A DNA stretch of 64,000 nt, taken from NCBI GenBank assembly GCA_045804965.1, contig JBJMMD010000016.1, forward strand, positions 297,722 to 361,721, read 5' to 3'. Below the pieces are notes generated by a model. That model saw only the letters and a program-made list of their open reading frames with translations. It was not told the DNA's origin and made no database searches. The number at the start of each line of letters is the position of its first letter. Positions within the stretch are counted from its first letter, which is position 1. This stretch comes from CAVTUU01 sp045804965 (GTDB lineage: Bacteria; Chloroflexota; Chloroflexia; Thermomicrobiales; UBA6265). The translations under genes and the position numbers were made by a program. Of this stretch, positions 1-7,705 are shown in pieces.

Positions 1-321
1 ATAGGCGTCCGGGTTGTTGAGGCGGAAGTCGGCGCTGAGGTCGATGATGATTCTCGCCTTTTCCCGGAGCTCGGTCATTTTGTTCATCGACACCCCATGC
101 GGGAGGGCGATGAAGAGGACATCGACCGGCGCCAGCGTTTCGACGCTCGTAAACTTCAGGTCGGTGCGCTTGCGCAGATTTGGGTGGATCGAGCGGACAA
201 ATTTACCGGCGCTTCGCTCCGACGTGACTTGGGTGAGACTCGCGCCAGGATGGTCGAGCAGGAGCCGCACCAACTCCCCTCCCGCGTACCCCGACCCCCC
301 AACGACGGCGACATTGAACAT
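1..321 (-). CDS. lysY/argC: N-acetyl-gamma-glutamyl-phosphate / LysW-aminoadipyl-phosphate reductase, N-terminal part
   Basis: This is the first 107 codons of an NADPH-dependent acyl-phosphate reductase; the rest lies outside the window. The N-terminus carries the Rossmann motif VVGGSGYAGGEL, followed by FIALPHGVS and IIDLSADFR, both typical of ArgC/LysY. The ATG at 321 has an AAGGAG about 11 bases upstream. In the LysW pathway the enzyme reduces the phosphorylated side chain held on the carrier to a semialdehyde. It lies downstream of lysX and so probably belongs to the lysine half of the cluster, but it could serve arginine as well. Family assignment is firm; substrate is inferred from context. 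Confidence 0.9.
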   Translation of the reverse strand, partial: MFNVAVVGGSGYAGGELVRLLLDHPGASLTQVTSERSAGKFVRSIHPNLRKRTDLKFTSVETLAPVDVLFIALPHGVSMNKMTELREKARIIIDLSADFRLNNPDAY

Positions 322-389
322 TGAACCTGAACTCCTTAGTTTTCATCGACCGAGCTGTTGGCCAGCCCGGATATTCCCTCAACCTCTGA

Positions 390-525
390 CCCCTTCTCCC
401 TCGCGAGGGAGAAGGGGCACCCTCGTAGCGGCTGGTATAAGACGAGGAGGACTATTCTTTATGCCTCATTAGCCGTCCCTCTCCCTTGCGAGGGAGAGGG
501 TGGCGCGAAGCGCCGAGTGAGGAAG
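390..525. repeat. REP-like palindromic repeat pair
   Basis: The lysX-lysY gap holds two GC-rich palindromes: a perfect 28-base one at 390-417 and a second at 477-500 (10-bp arms around TGCG). The second is followed by GGCGCGAAGCGCC and a GTGAGG tail. The same tail, with a few changes, recurs at about 44167-44199 and 47906-47938, so this is a dispersed intergenic element and not a gene-specific terminator. Confidence 0.75.
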
Positions 526-530
526 TTCCC

Positions 531-1427
531 CTAATCCGCAGCCGCCGCGGCCCCAACCTCGACCCGCCTCTCCCGACCCGCGCGGCCGACTTCGAGCACA
601 TAGTCGATGATGCGCGCGGGAATGTTGACACCGGTCGTGTCGATGCTATTGCGGAACTCCATCGTGTAATTCACTTCGTTGACGAGCAAGCCCCGATCGC
701 TTTCGAGGAGGTCGACCGCGACGACTCCGCCCCCAACCGCGCAGGCGGCTGCTCGCGACAACTGGTCGAGTTCGGGCGTGACCGGGCAATTACTGGCCAG
801 TCCACCACGTGCGGTGTTCGTGATCCAGTGCGGTGAGTCGCGGTAGATCGCGCAGATCGTCTCGTCGCCGACGACGAATGAGCGGATGTCGCGACCTGGC
901 TTGTGGACGTACTCCTGGATGTAGAACGCGCCATGGTGGAACGAGCCGAGCGTCACTTTGTGTTCCAAAATCGCCTCCGCGGCGTCCCGGTCATTGACCC
1001 GTGAGAGCAGCCGGCCCCAGGAACCGATGGCTGGCTTCAAGACGACCGGATAACCAATCTCCTCGATTGCCTCCAACGCCGCTTCCGGCGTGAAAGCGAT
1101 GATCGTGCGCGGGCTAGGCACACCGCCGCGGACAAGCGCGGTTGTCGTCAGCAGCTTGTCGCCGCAGGTGTTGGCGACGTCGTAGGTGTTGACCGTCGGC
1201 ACACCCCAGTCGTTCAACACTTTCAGTGAATAGAGCGCGCGCAAATGGTTGATGCAACGTTCGATCACGACGTCGCAGGCGATCGATGGCCGGAGCAGAT
1301 CGAGCTTCAATGCACGGTCGTCGAAGCGGACGACGTGCACACCCCTGCGCTCGAACTCGGTCAGGAGCAGCTTTTCTTCGACCCGGACCCGCGAGAGCAG
1401 GATGCCGACAGTTACCTGATCGTCCAC
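531..1427 (-). CDS. lysX: LysX, LysW-alpha-aminoadipate ligase (ATP-grasp)
   Basis: 298-residue RimK-type ATP-grasp ligase that attaches the alpha-amino group of alpha-aminoadipate to the C-terminal glutamate of LysW, the first protecting step of carrier-bound lysine synthesis. Visible motifs are VVLKPAIGSWGRL (about 128-140), FYIQEYVHKPGRDIR (168-182), WITNTARGG (201-209) and GLLVNEVNYTMEFRNS (246-261). The last closely resembles Thermus LysX as I remember it. I chose GTG 1427 because GGAGG lies five bases upstream; an upstream GTG at 1439 has no such site, and longer readings run into the T-box. A Lys-type T-box immediately upstream supports the lysine role. Next downstream gene is lysY/argC. 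Confidence 0.92.
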   Translation of the reverse strand: MDDQVTVGILLSRVRVEEKLLLTEFERRGVHVVRFDDRALKLDLLRPSIACDVVIERCINHLRALYSLKVLNDWGVPTVNTYDVANTCGDKLLTTTALVRGGVPSPRTIIAFTPEAALEAIEEIGYPVVLKPAIGSWGRLLSRVNDRDAAEAILEHKVTLGSFHHGAFYIQEYVHKPGRDIRSFVVGDETICAIYRDSPHWITNTARGGLASNCPVTPELDQLSRAAACAVGGGVVAVDLLESDRGLLVNEVNYTMEFRNSIDTTGVNIPARIIDYVLEVGRAGRERRVEVGAAAAAD

Positions 1428-1498
1428 GGATGCCTCCACGTTGCGCCGAGTGGCTGGTGAGCCTGATTCGTCTGTTCGACGCGCTTGCAACAATGCAC

Positions 1499-1758
1499 AA
1501 AGCCCCCGTCCAAAGGACGGAGGGCTTCGCTCCGTGGTACCACCTTTGTTCGCCGGCCCTCGCGGGAACGGCCTCACCGGGCGCCAACACGCCCTGGCTC
1601 GGTAACGGGAGCACCCGGCCGGTTCTAATCCGGTGAGCTACTAGCTCATCGTTTCTTCCGGCGGCTCGGGGGTCTTCTTCAGAATCGGATCTCTCCGCGG
1701 ACCTTGCACCAATCGTCCGCTCGCTGGGGCGCTTCCCCGTTCCTAGTCTGTCCCCGTC
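1499..1758 (-). promoter_or_regulatory. T-box leader, probable Lys (AAG) specifier
   Basis: On the minus strand this leader shows a Stem I beginning TGACGGGGAC, an AG-bulge hairpin GCGGAC/GTCCGC around GATTGGTG, the T-box sequence AAAGGTGGTACCACGG (1547-1532), and a terminator hairpin AAGCCCTCCGTCC/GGACGGGGGCTT (1526-1499) ending in a short T run. Aligned to the argF T-box, the specifier loop reads GAAG-AAG-A-CCCC, placing AAG (Lys) at 1676-1674. It sits between the ArgX-like gene and lysX, so uncharged tRNA-Lys should permit lysX-lysY expression. The T-box call is strong; the codon is read by alignment. Confidence 0.92.
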
Positions 1759-1794
1759 ATTGCCTCGTTGGTTCGATTATCGCTACCGAGCCGC

Positions 1795-2712
1795 TCAGAC
1801 GCAAGGTGCGGCTGGTTGCAGATGGTTCACTTCCGCGATGTGCAGTGCCTCGCTCACGATCTCCGCAGCGATATCGATCTCAGTCGTCGACATCAGTCCT
1901 TTGAACTCGCCGCCCGTGTTGACTTCGACGATTTCCAGTCCTTCCTGTGTTTCGACGATGTCGACTCCGGCCAATCGAGCGCCGACCGCGGCGCACGCCC
2001 TGAGCGCGATCTCTTCGATCTCAGGCGTGATTTCGCAGGCGACCGAGATCGCCCCGCGGGCGGCGTTGGTGATCCAATGCTCGGAGGTTCGGTACGACGC
2101 CGCGAGCACGCGATCGCCGACGACATAGGCGCGGATGTCGCGATCCGGTTTCTGGATGAACTCTTGAACGTAATAGATATGGTGATGAAACGAACCGAGC
2201 TCCGCCTTTTGGTCGAGAATCGCTTTGGCCTGCTCGGGCCCGTTCGCCTTTGCCAGCAACCTGCCCCAGGACCCAGTCACCGGCTTGAGCACGACTGGAT
2301 ATCCGAGTTGCCCACACGCCTTCATCGCCGATTCGACCGAGAACGCAAGCAAAGTGCGCGGCGTGGCGATGCCGGCGGCTTCGAGGGCGAGCGAGCAGGC
2401 CGCCTTGTCGTCGCACGTCGTGGTCGCGGCCGAGTGATTGAGCGTGGGCACGCCCCAGCGCTCGATCGTGCGCAAGGTGTACTCCGCGCGGCTGTGGACG
2501 ACACAGCGGTCGAGGACGACGTCGACGCCCAGCCCAGCGGAATCGGCGGACCGAGCCGAGAGATCGAGCACGAGCTCGCGGTCGAAGAGCGGCTTCACTT
2601 CGATGCCGCGGTGGCGCGCCGCGTTCAAAATCAGTTTTTCTTCGTCCCGCAAATGGGAGACAAGAACCCCGAGGCGGACACTTGCCCGGCCGTTGGAGGC
2701 GTGGGTGCTCAT
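1795..2712 (-). CDS. argX: LysX/ArgX-family ATP-grasp ligase, probably the glutamate-specific ArgX
   Basis: 305-residue ATP-grasp ligase paralogous to the downstream LysX. It retains VVLKPVTGSWGRLLAK, YYVQEFIQKPDRDIRAYVVG, WITNAARGA and an ATP/metal site EVNTGGEFKGL. The substrate-proximal segment differs from LysX (NTGGEFKGL instead of NYTMEFRNS), as expected if it joins glutamate rather than aminoadipate to LysW for arginine synthesis. Its ATG overlaps the stop of the LysK gene (ATGA), so it is translationally coupled to the arginine-side genes and precedes the Lys T-box. ATP-grasp family is certain; glutamate specificity is inferred from motif difference and position. Confidence 0.82.
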   Translation of the reverse strand: MSTHASNGRASVRLGVLVSHLRDEEKLILNAARHRGIEVKPLFDRELVLDLSARSADSAGLGVDVVLDRCVVHSRAEYTLRTIERWGVPTLNHSAATTTCDDKAACSLALEAAGIATPRTLLAFSVESAMKACGQLGYPVVLKPVTGSWGRLLAKANGPEQAKAILDQKAELGSFHHHIYYVQEFIQKPDRDIRAYVVGDRVLAASYRTSEHWITNAARGAISVACEITPEIEEIALRACAAVGARLAGVDIVETQEGLEIVEVNTGGEFKGLMSTTEIDIAAEIVSEALHIAEVNHLQPAAPCV

Positions 2713-3791
2713 AGCGCCGCCAGTACCTCCGTCAACACCCGTACGCCCCTCAGGTATTCGTCGAGCACGATGTGCTCGTCGGGCGTATGGTCGAGCGTCG
2801 CATCGCCCGGACCATAGGCGACGATAGGGCAGCGCCATACCGGACCCACGACCGTCATGTCGGACGTGCCGAGCTTGACGGTGAATCGCGGCTCGCCGCC
2901 GGCGGCGCGAATTGCACGCAGGAACGGCGGGACAAGCCGCGAACGCTTGTCGGAGCGGTAACCTTCTTGCACACCGTCAAAGGTGAGCACAGCGTCACCC
3001 GCCAGCTCTAATATTTCGGATTGCAATTCCCGAGTGTCCACATCGGGCGGCAGTCGCAAACCAATCGCCATTCGCGCTTCGTCGTAGAGCCCATCGCTCT
3101 CGGTCCACATGCCGCGAACCGACGGCGTGACGGCGTTGAACAGACCGCTCACGCCTTCGTTTCTGGCGGCGCAGGCAGCGGCGAAGGCGTTCCAAAATGC
3201 TATCGCCCGCTCGCCGACCGATGCGCCGGGACCAGCCGCGTGGCGGCATGCCTGGCGTAACCTGTAGGCGATCGGCATGGAGCCGCGGTAGCCGAGGCAA
3301 ACGGCGTCCCAGCCACTCGGCTCGCCGATGATGCAGAAGTCAGGCGCGGGCCAGGTCGCGACCGCGGACGCCCCGGGCGAATTCAACGATTCCTCGCCGA
3401 CCGCACCGACGACCGTGACCGTCGCGTTCAATCGTTCGGCCGCCATCGCCGCGGCCGCGACGAAGGTGGCCAGCGGACCCTTGGCATCGACCGCGCCGCG
3501 ACCGTGAAGCACGCCGTTTTCGATCCGGACGGGGATGTTGCCCGGCACGGTGTCGATATGCCCGAGGAGCACGACCGATTTCGGCCCTTCGCCGATTACG
3601 CCAACAGCGTTGCCGGCTTCGTCCCGGTAAGCGCGGAATCCGCGCGCGTCCATGTGCCGGCAGAGGTACGAGACCGCTTCGGCCTCGCCGCCGCTCAGGC
3701 TCGGAATGGCAACCATACCGCGCAAGAGATCGACATGGTCTTGGTCGGTCAACGTGGCGCCGGCGACTTCAAGCGGAGAGAGCGACGTCAT
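2709..3791 (-). CDS. lysK: LysK-type M20 deacylase ([LysW]-lysine / [LysW]-ornithine hydrolase)
   Basis: 360-residue M20-family metallohydrolase that would release lysine or ornithine from the LysW carrier at the end of both branches. Metal-ligand motifs are visible: LLGHIDTVPG (His/Asp), GRGAVDAKGPLA (bridging Asp), GAVGEES (Glu pair), IGEPSGW and a late GPGDATLDHTPDEHI (His). The ATG at 3791 lies inside the upstream degenerate ATP-grasp gene (23-base overlap), and a longer reading adds 43 unconserved residues. ArgE or DapE are the alternative M20 families; the neighbours LysW and LysX favour LysK. Confidence 0.88.
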   Translation of the reverse strand: MTSLSPLEVAGATLTDQDHVDLLRGMVAIPSLSGGEAEAVSYLCRHMDARGFRAYRDEAGNAVGVIGEGPKSVVLLGHIDTVPGNIPVRIENGVLHGRGAVDAKGPLATFVAAAAMAAERLNATVTVVGAVGEESLNSPGASAVATWPAPDFCIIGEPSGWDAVCLGYRGSMPIAYRLRQACRHAAGPGASVGERAIAFWNAFAAACAARNEGVSGLFNAVTPSVRGMWTESDGLYDEARMAIGLRLPPDVDTRELQSEILELAGDAVLTFDGVQEGYRSDKRSRLVPPFLRAIRAAGGEPRFTVKLGTSDMTVVGPVWRCPIVAYGPGDATLDHTPDEHIVLDEYLRGVRVLTEVLAAL

Positions 3792-4680
3792 CTGGCACCT
3801 CCCGCCCGAGGGCTCCGCCCTGCCCGTCGTCGAGCAGTTCGACCGCAATCGCGTCAGGTCGCAATGAGCCTGCCCATTCGACGGCCAATTTCGCAATCGC
3901 CTCGGCGACCGTCGTCTCACCGAGTGCGATGGCGTCCCGGAAATCGGGAATCGGATTGACGTTCCAAACGACGGCTCCGGCGGCCATGTGCGCCACCTCG
4001 ATCCCGATCAGCGACGCGCCGAGCGCCTTCGCGGCCAGCTCGGCTAAACCGTAGGCCGCCTTGGGTACATCATGGTCATGGCTGTCGACAGCCACGGCGA
4101 CTCCATCGACGACGATAACGGTGACCCGGTCCGAACCGAGCGCGATCCCGGTCTGCACGAGCCCAATCAGATCCGCCTTGGCGCCGAGCACGTGGCGGTG
4201 CTCGAACACGGCCTCAGCTGTGTCTTCATCGATCAGCACGATCTCTTTCGATCCGGGTGCCAGCGGCAAGAACGTCGCCGGATAGCCACAGCGGTCGAGC
4301 GCGAGCAAGGCCGCATCTTCGGCGCAGACCAAATCGGTCAAGGGCCGAGGGATGCCGGCGGCGGCAAGCGCCATCGCGGTCGCGAGGCGGTCAGATATCG
4401 CCGCCACGCCGGCGTCGATTACGCGGACGCCTTTCGCCCGCCAGACCGGGAGCAGGGCCGCTGCGACAGCGCGGTTCTGGCAACGATCGATCATCACCTC
4501 GGCCACAGTGCCGTCGTTCGCCGGGGCGAAGAACGGCTTCGGCGGGCCCGGACAAATGGGGAGTGGCAAGCTAGTAGGGGCGAGCGGAAGCGCCGGAACG
4601 CCGGCGTCCGCCAGCGTCTTGATCAGCTGCTTCTCTTCGACTCGCACGCGCGTGCAGAGCACGCCTACCTTCGCTATCAC
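3769..4680 (-). CDS. Degenerate LysX-like ATP-grasp protein (probable pseudoenzyme)
   Basis: 303-residue third LysX paralogue. The N-terminus AKVGVLCTRVRVEEKQL matches the LysX start (LLSRVRVEEK), and the order of secondary elements is preserved. The catalytic signature is lost: VVLKPxxGSWGR is replaced by TFLPLAPGSKEIV, the QEY..GRDIR and WITNTARGG motifs are absent, and EVN..EF becomes WNVNPIPDFRDA. The frame is intact and overlaps lysK, so it is maintained rather than decayed. Start GTG 4680 has GAGGAG six bases upstream. It may be a structural or regulatory partner of LysW or LysX; no function can be read directly. Confidence 0.8.
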   Translation of the reverse strand: MIAKVGVLCTRVRVEEKQLIKTLADAGVPALPLAPTSLPLPICPGPPKPFFAPANDGTVAEVMIDRCQNRAVAAALLPVWRAKGVRVIDAGVAAISDRLATAMALAAAGIPRPLTDLVCAEDAALLALDRCGYPATFLPLAPGSKEIVLIDEDTAEAVFEHRHVLGAKADLIGLVQTGIALGSDRVTVIVVDGVAVAVDSHDHDVPKAAYGLAELAAKALGASLIGIEVAHMAAGAVVWNVNPIPDFRDAIALGETTVAEAIAKLAVEWAGSLRPDAIAVELLDDGQGGALGREVPDDVALSA

Positions 4681-4736
4681 CGTTGTCTCCTCAATCCTAA
4701 CGTTCATCCTCATTCGTTCGCGTTCGATCGATTCCG

Positions 4737-4865
4737 CCGGACTGAAGTCCGGCGCTGAAACGACGAAGTCCCATTCGGGACTGAAATCGTCATTCCGAGC
4801 CTGCCGAGGAATCTCGTGCTCCTACTACTGTAGAACGAACAAGATTCCTCGACTTCGCTCGGAAT
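4737..4865. repeat. Compound inverted repeat between lysW and the LysX-like gene
   Basis: Three nested palindromes fill the gap: CCGGACTGAAGTCCGG (4737-4752), AGTCCCATTCGGGACT (4767-4782), and a long interrupted hairpin in which ATTCCGAGC (4792-4800) pairs with GCTCGGAAT (4857-4865) and GAGGAATCT (4806-4814) with AGATTCCTC (4842-4850). Related fragments occur near 9237-9322, 35088-35115 and 36484-36520, marking a dispersed element family. Inside this operon it could affect mRNA stability between lysW and the next gene. Confidence 0.7.
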
Positions 4866-4870
4866 AACGG

Positions 4871-5032
4871 TTACTCACCCCAGTCCTCGCCTTCTTCCGG
4901 CGCCAATCCGAGCGTTAACGGACTCGTCCCGATGACTTCCAGCTCCGCGCCGCAGTCTGGGCAGGGCACGATTTCGCCCTGCTCGACCCCGCTCAATTCG
5001 ATTTCCGCCCCGCATTCAGGACATGCCGCCAT
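4871..5032 (-). CDS. lysW: LysW amino-group carrier protein
   Basis: 53-residue acidic carrier that holds the amino acid through its C-terminal glutamate during lysine and arginine synthesis. The sequence begins MAACPECGAEIEL, has a second zinc pair CPDCGAELEV, and ends in EDWGE, the signature tail of LysW. The four cysteines form a zinc-ribbon. AGAGGA precedes the ATG by about nine bases. It follows the second carbamoyltransferase by 40 bases and is the only LysW in the window, so it should serve all three ATP-grasp paralogues nearby. The ending EDWGE makes the call essentially certain. Confidence 0.97.
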   Translation of the reverse strand: MAACPECGAEIELSGVEQGEIVPCPDCGAELEVIGTSPLTLGLAPEEGEDWGE

Positions 5033-5072
5033 TTACTCGTTCCTCTCCGCTCGTTTAGATCGAATCGACCCC

Positions 5073-6116
5073 TCAGCACAACGTATGCAGCAGCAACGCT
5101 TTATGGACATGTAGGCGGTTTTCCGCCTGGTCGAAAATGATCGACTGCGGGCCGTCTGCGACCTCGGCCTCGACTTCTTCTCCCCGTCGCATCGGCAGAC
5201 AGTGCATGAAGACCGCGGTCGGTTTCGCCATTGCCATCACGCCGGTCGTCACCCGGTAGGCTGCCAGCCTGGTCGCCTTCTGCGTGCTCTCGTTCTGGCC
5301 CATGCTCTGGTGGACATCGGTGTAGACGGCGTCGGCTCCGGTCACGGCCTCCTCGAGGCGCTCAGTGACGGTAATCTTCGCCCCGCTCGTCGCGGCCAGT
5401 CCCTGAGCGATGCGGACAATTTCTTCCACGGGATGGTAGTCAGCGGGGGCGGCCACGTTGACGTTCACGCCCATCGCCGAGCAGGCGAGGAGCAACGAGT
5501 TGCACATGTTGTTGCCATCGCCGAGGTAGGCAAAGGTCTGGCCCTTGAGATCGCCGAACCGTTCTTGGAGCGTAAACAGATCGCCCAGCGCTTCGATCGG
5601 GTGAGACTTCTCGGTCAGACCGTTGAACACGGGCACCGATGCGCCCGCCGCAAAATCGAGCAGGTCCTGGTGCCTCGCGATGCGGCAGGCAACGGCATCG
5701 AGATACAAGCTCATGATCTCGGCGGTATCCTCGATCGTCTCGCCCCGGCGCAGTTGCAAATCGTCGGTACCGAGGAAGATCGTGTGCCCGCCGAGTTGCT
5801 CCATTCCGACCTGGAACGCCGTCCGGGTGCGCGTGCTCGGGTGCTGGAAAACGAGGCCGAGCGTCTTGCCGGTCAGAAAAGTGTGCGGCAGACCACTCCG
5901 CCGCATCCCTTTCAGCCGAGCCGCGGTGCCGAGCAGCTCGTCGATCTCGTCCGGCGCCAGGTCGGTGTCGAAGAGGACGCTGCGGCCGCGCAGACGCAGG
6001 CTGATCCCCGTCGGACCGTACTCGCCCCGCGTGAAGCGATCGTCCGGCAATGCCTCGCCATCCCACCCTTGACTATCGTGTTGTGTCGTCGCGTCTACCA
6101 CATCGGTCCCTAACAC
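5073..6116 (-). CDS. argF2: Ornithine-carbamoyltransferase-family protein, second copy
   Basis: 347-residue transcarbamylase. Conserved parts are the carbamoyl-phosphate loop STRTRTAF, GDGNNMCNSLL and HCLPMRRGEEV. Two normally invariant positions differ: HPxQ reads SHPIEAL (Gln to Glu), and the ornithine loop DVWxSMG reads DVHQSMG (Trp to His). The GTG start at 6116 overlaps the stop of the first copy by seven bases. It probably makes citrulline from ornithine, but the changed binding residues leave room for another amine, such as a carrier-bound one. Family is sure, substrate is not. Confidence 0.85.
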   Translation of the reverse strand: MLGTDVVDATTQHDSQGWDGEALPDDRFTRGEYGPTGISLRLRGRSVLFDTDLAPDEIDELLGTAARLKGMRRSGLPHTFLTGKTLGLVFQHPSTRTRTAFQVGMEQLGGHTIFLGTDDLQLRRGETIEDTAEIMSLYLDAVACRIARHQDLLDFAAGASVPVFNGLTEKSHPIEALGDLFTLQERFGDLKGQTFAYLGDGNNMCNSLLLACSAMGVNVNVAAPADYHPVEEIVRIAQGLAATSGAKITVTERLEEAVTGADAVYTDVHQSMGQNESTQKATRLAAYRVTTGVMAMAKPTAVFMHCLPMRRGEEVEAEVADGPQSIIFDQAENRLHVHKALLLHTLC

Positions 6117-7198
6117 ATCGTGTGGAGCAGGAGCGCCTTCGACAGATGCAGCCGGTTTTCAGCTTGCTCCCAAATGATCGATTGCGAGCCGTCGGCAACC
6201 TCCGCCGTGACTTCTTCTTCCCGGTGCATCGGCAGGCAGTGCATGAAGATCGCACTTGGCTGCGCCGTCGCCATGATCTCTTGGGTCACTTTGTACGGAG
6301 CGAGCGCGACCGCGCGGGCTGCGCCATCGGTTTGGCCCATGCTGACGTGAACGTCGGTATAGACTGCGTCCGCATCCTTCGCCGCGACGTAGGGATCGTC
6401 AGAAACGGCGATCTTCGCGCCCGAGGCGCTGCCGAGCCACGTCGCGTGCTTCACCACGTCCGGAGCGGGCTGGAATTTCTCAGGCGCCGCCACCGAGACG
6501 CTGATCCCCATCGCCGCACACGACAGCAGCAACGAACACACGACGTTGTTGCCGTCGCCGAGATAGGCGAGCTTCAGCCCTGCCAGCGTGCCGAACTGCT
6601 CTTGCAGGGTCAGCAGATCGGCCAGCGCCTGCAACGGGTGGCTCGTGTCGGAGAGCCCGTTCAGCACTGGAATCGAGGCCGATGCATGCAACGTCTTCAG
6701 ATCGTTGTGGTCGGCTACGCGGGCGACAATCGCATCAACGTACCGGCTCAAGATCTGCGCCGTGTCGCCAATCGTTTCGCCCCGCTTCATTTGCAGGTCG
6801 TTGACGCCGAGAAAGATCGCCTGACCGCCAAGCTGGGCCATGCCGGCTTCCAAGGCAACCCGCGTTCGCGTGCTGGGATGTTGGAAGAGCATGCCGAGCG
6901 TTTTACCCGGCAAGTACGGGTGCGGCTCGCTCTTTTTGTGCAATCGCTTCAGCCGGGCCGCGGTTTCCAGCAGCTCGTGAATCTCGTCGGGCGTCAGATC
7001 GGTGTCGACCAGCACACTTCGCCCGCGGAGGCGGGTCGAGAGACTAAACGTCGCGATCTTGGACGTGGTCTGACCGCCGAGGGACACGGTGCGCGCGGCC
7101 GCCGGCATATCCGGCGTGACCACCGGCGCGGTCGGCATCGTATGCAGGGCAGGACTATCAACAATAGGGGGCTGTTTGGCAGTCGAGAAGTCTTCCAT
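6110..7198 (-). CDS. argF: Ornithine carbamoyltransferase, first copy
   Basis: 362-residue transcarbamylase forming citrulline from ornithine and carbamoyl phosphate. Motifs are STRTRVALEAG, SHPLQALADLLT (normal HPxQ), YLGDGNNVVCSLLL, DVHVSMGQ and FMHCLPMHREEEV. As in the second copy, DVW is DVH, and the usual RGEE is REEE. An N-terminal extension of about 45 residues rich in Pro, Thr and Ala precedes the conserved core. Start ATG 7198 has GGAGGG nine bases upstream; longer readings enter the T-box leader. The Arg T-box directly upstream supports an arginine role. Confidence 0.9.
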   Translation of the reverse strand: MEDFSTAKQPPIVDSPALHTMPTAPVVTPDMPAAARTVSLGGQTTSKIATFSLSTRLRGRSVLVDTDLTPDEIHELLETAARLKRLHKKSEPHPYLPGKTLGMLFQHPSTRTRVALEAGMAQLGGQAIFLGVNDLQMKRGETIGDTAQILSRYVDAIVARVADHNDLKTLHASASIPVLNGLSDTSHPLQALADLLTLQEQFGTLAGLKLAYLGDGNNVVCSLLLSCAAMGISVSVAAPEKFQPAPDVVKHATWLGSASGAKIAVSDDPYVAAKDADAVYTDVHVSMGQTDGAARAVALAPYKVTQEIMATAQPSAIFMHCLPMHREEEVTAEVADGSQSIIWEQAENRLHLSKALLLHTMC

Positions 7199-7214
7199 GG
7201 TGGTTTCCCTCCGG

Positions 7215-7540
7215 CTCTCGTCCGAGACGAGACGCTTCGCGCCTGCAACGTCCATTCGTCGCGGGCCGAAGGGGCGAGAGGCGTCAACTCCCGCGGTACC
7301 ACCCTTCTTGCGCTGGGTTGACCGAAGATCGGTCTGAGCGGCAAAACCCTGCGCATCTCTCGGTTGTTGCTCGCTTGGGAACCACCCAACCGGACCTACT
7401 TGCCATCCATCACCGACGTGCAGGACGCTTTCTTCGGCCGGCCGCTCAGGGGCGCGTTCCGGGTTCGGGCGCAGTTCCTGGACTTCCACCGTCTCCAGGT
7501 CGCTTCGGCGCGCGAGCCCCGTACTCCTCCCCGTCAATGC
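7215..7540 (-). promoter_or_regulatory. T-box leader, probable Arg (CGC) specifier
   Basis: The minus strand upstream of argF has a Stem I start TGACGGGGAGG, an S-turn AGTA (7525-7522), an AG-bulge hairpin CCTGGA/TCCAGG around GACGGTGGAAG, and the T-box AAGGGTGGTACCGCGGGAG (about 7306-7288). The specifier loop reads GGAA-CGC-G-CCCC, with CGC (Arg) at 7456-7454, in register with the Lys T-box. I do not see a clear U-tract; a hairpin TCTCGTC/GACGAGA lies just before the GGAGGG ribosome site, so control may act on translation. argF through argX lie downstream. Confidence 0.92.
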
Positions 7541-7705
7541 GGGCTGGATGAGCGACAACACTGCCGCCCGTCCGTGAATACCTAAAAATTCAACTGTCAG
7601 GCTGTGGGTGAGCGCTGGCGGGCGACCGTCAGCGCGCGGTACGGAACCGTCGCGTCGGTCGCCCGAGCGGAGAGCGGGAGAGGCTCTCCGGGTGTGTTGT
7701 CAGCC

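Noticed and set aside
1440..1577. N-terminal extension of LysX (46 residues)
   Set aside because: It translates the T-box terminator and antiterminator region, and a good ribosome site precedes GTG 1427.
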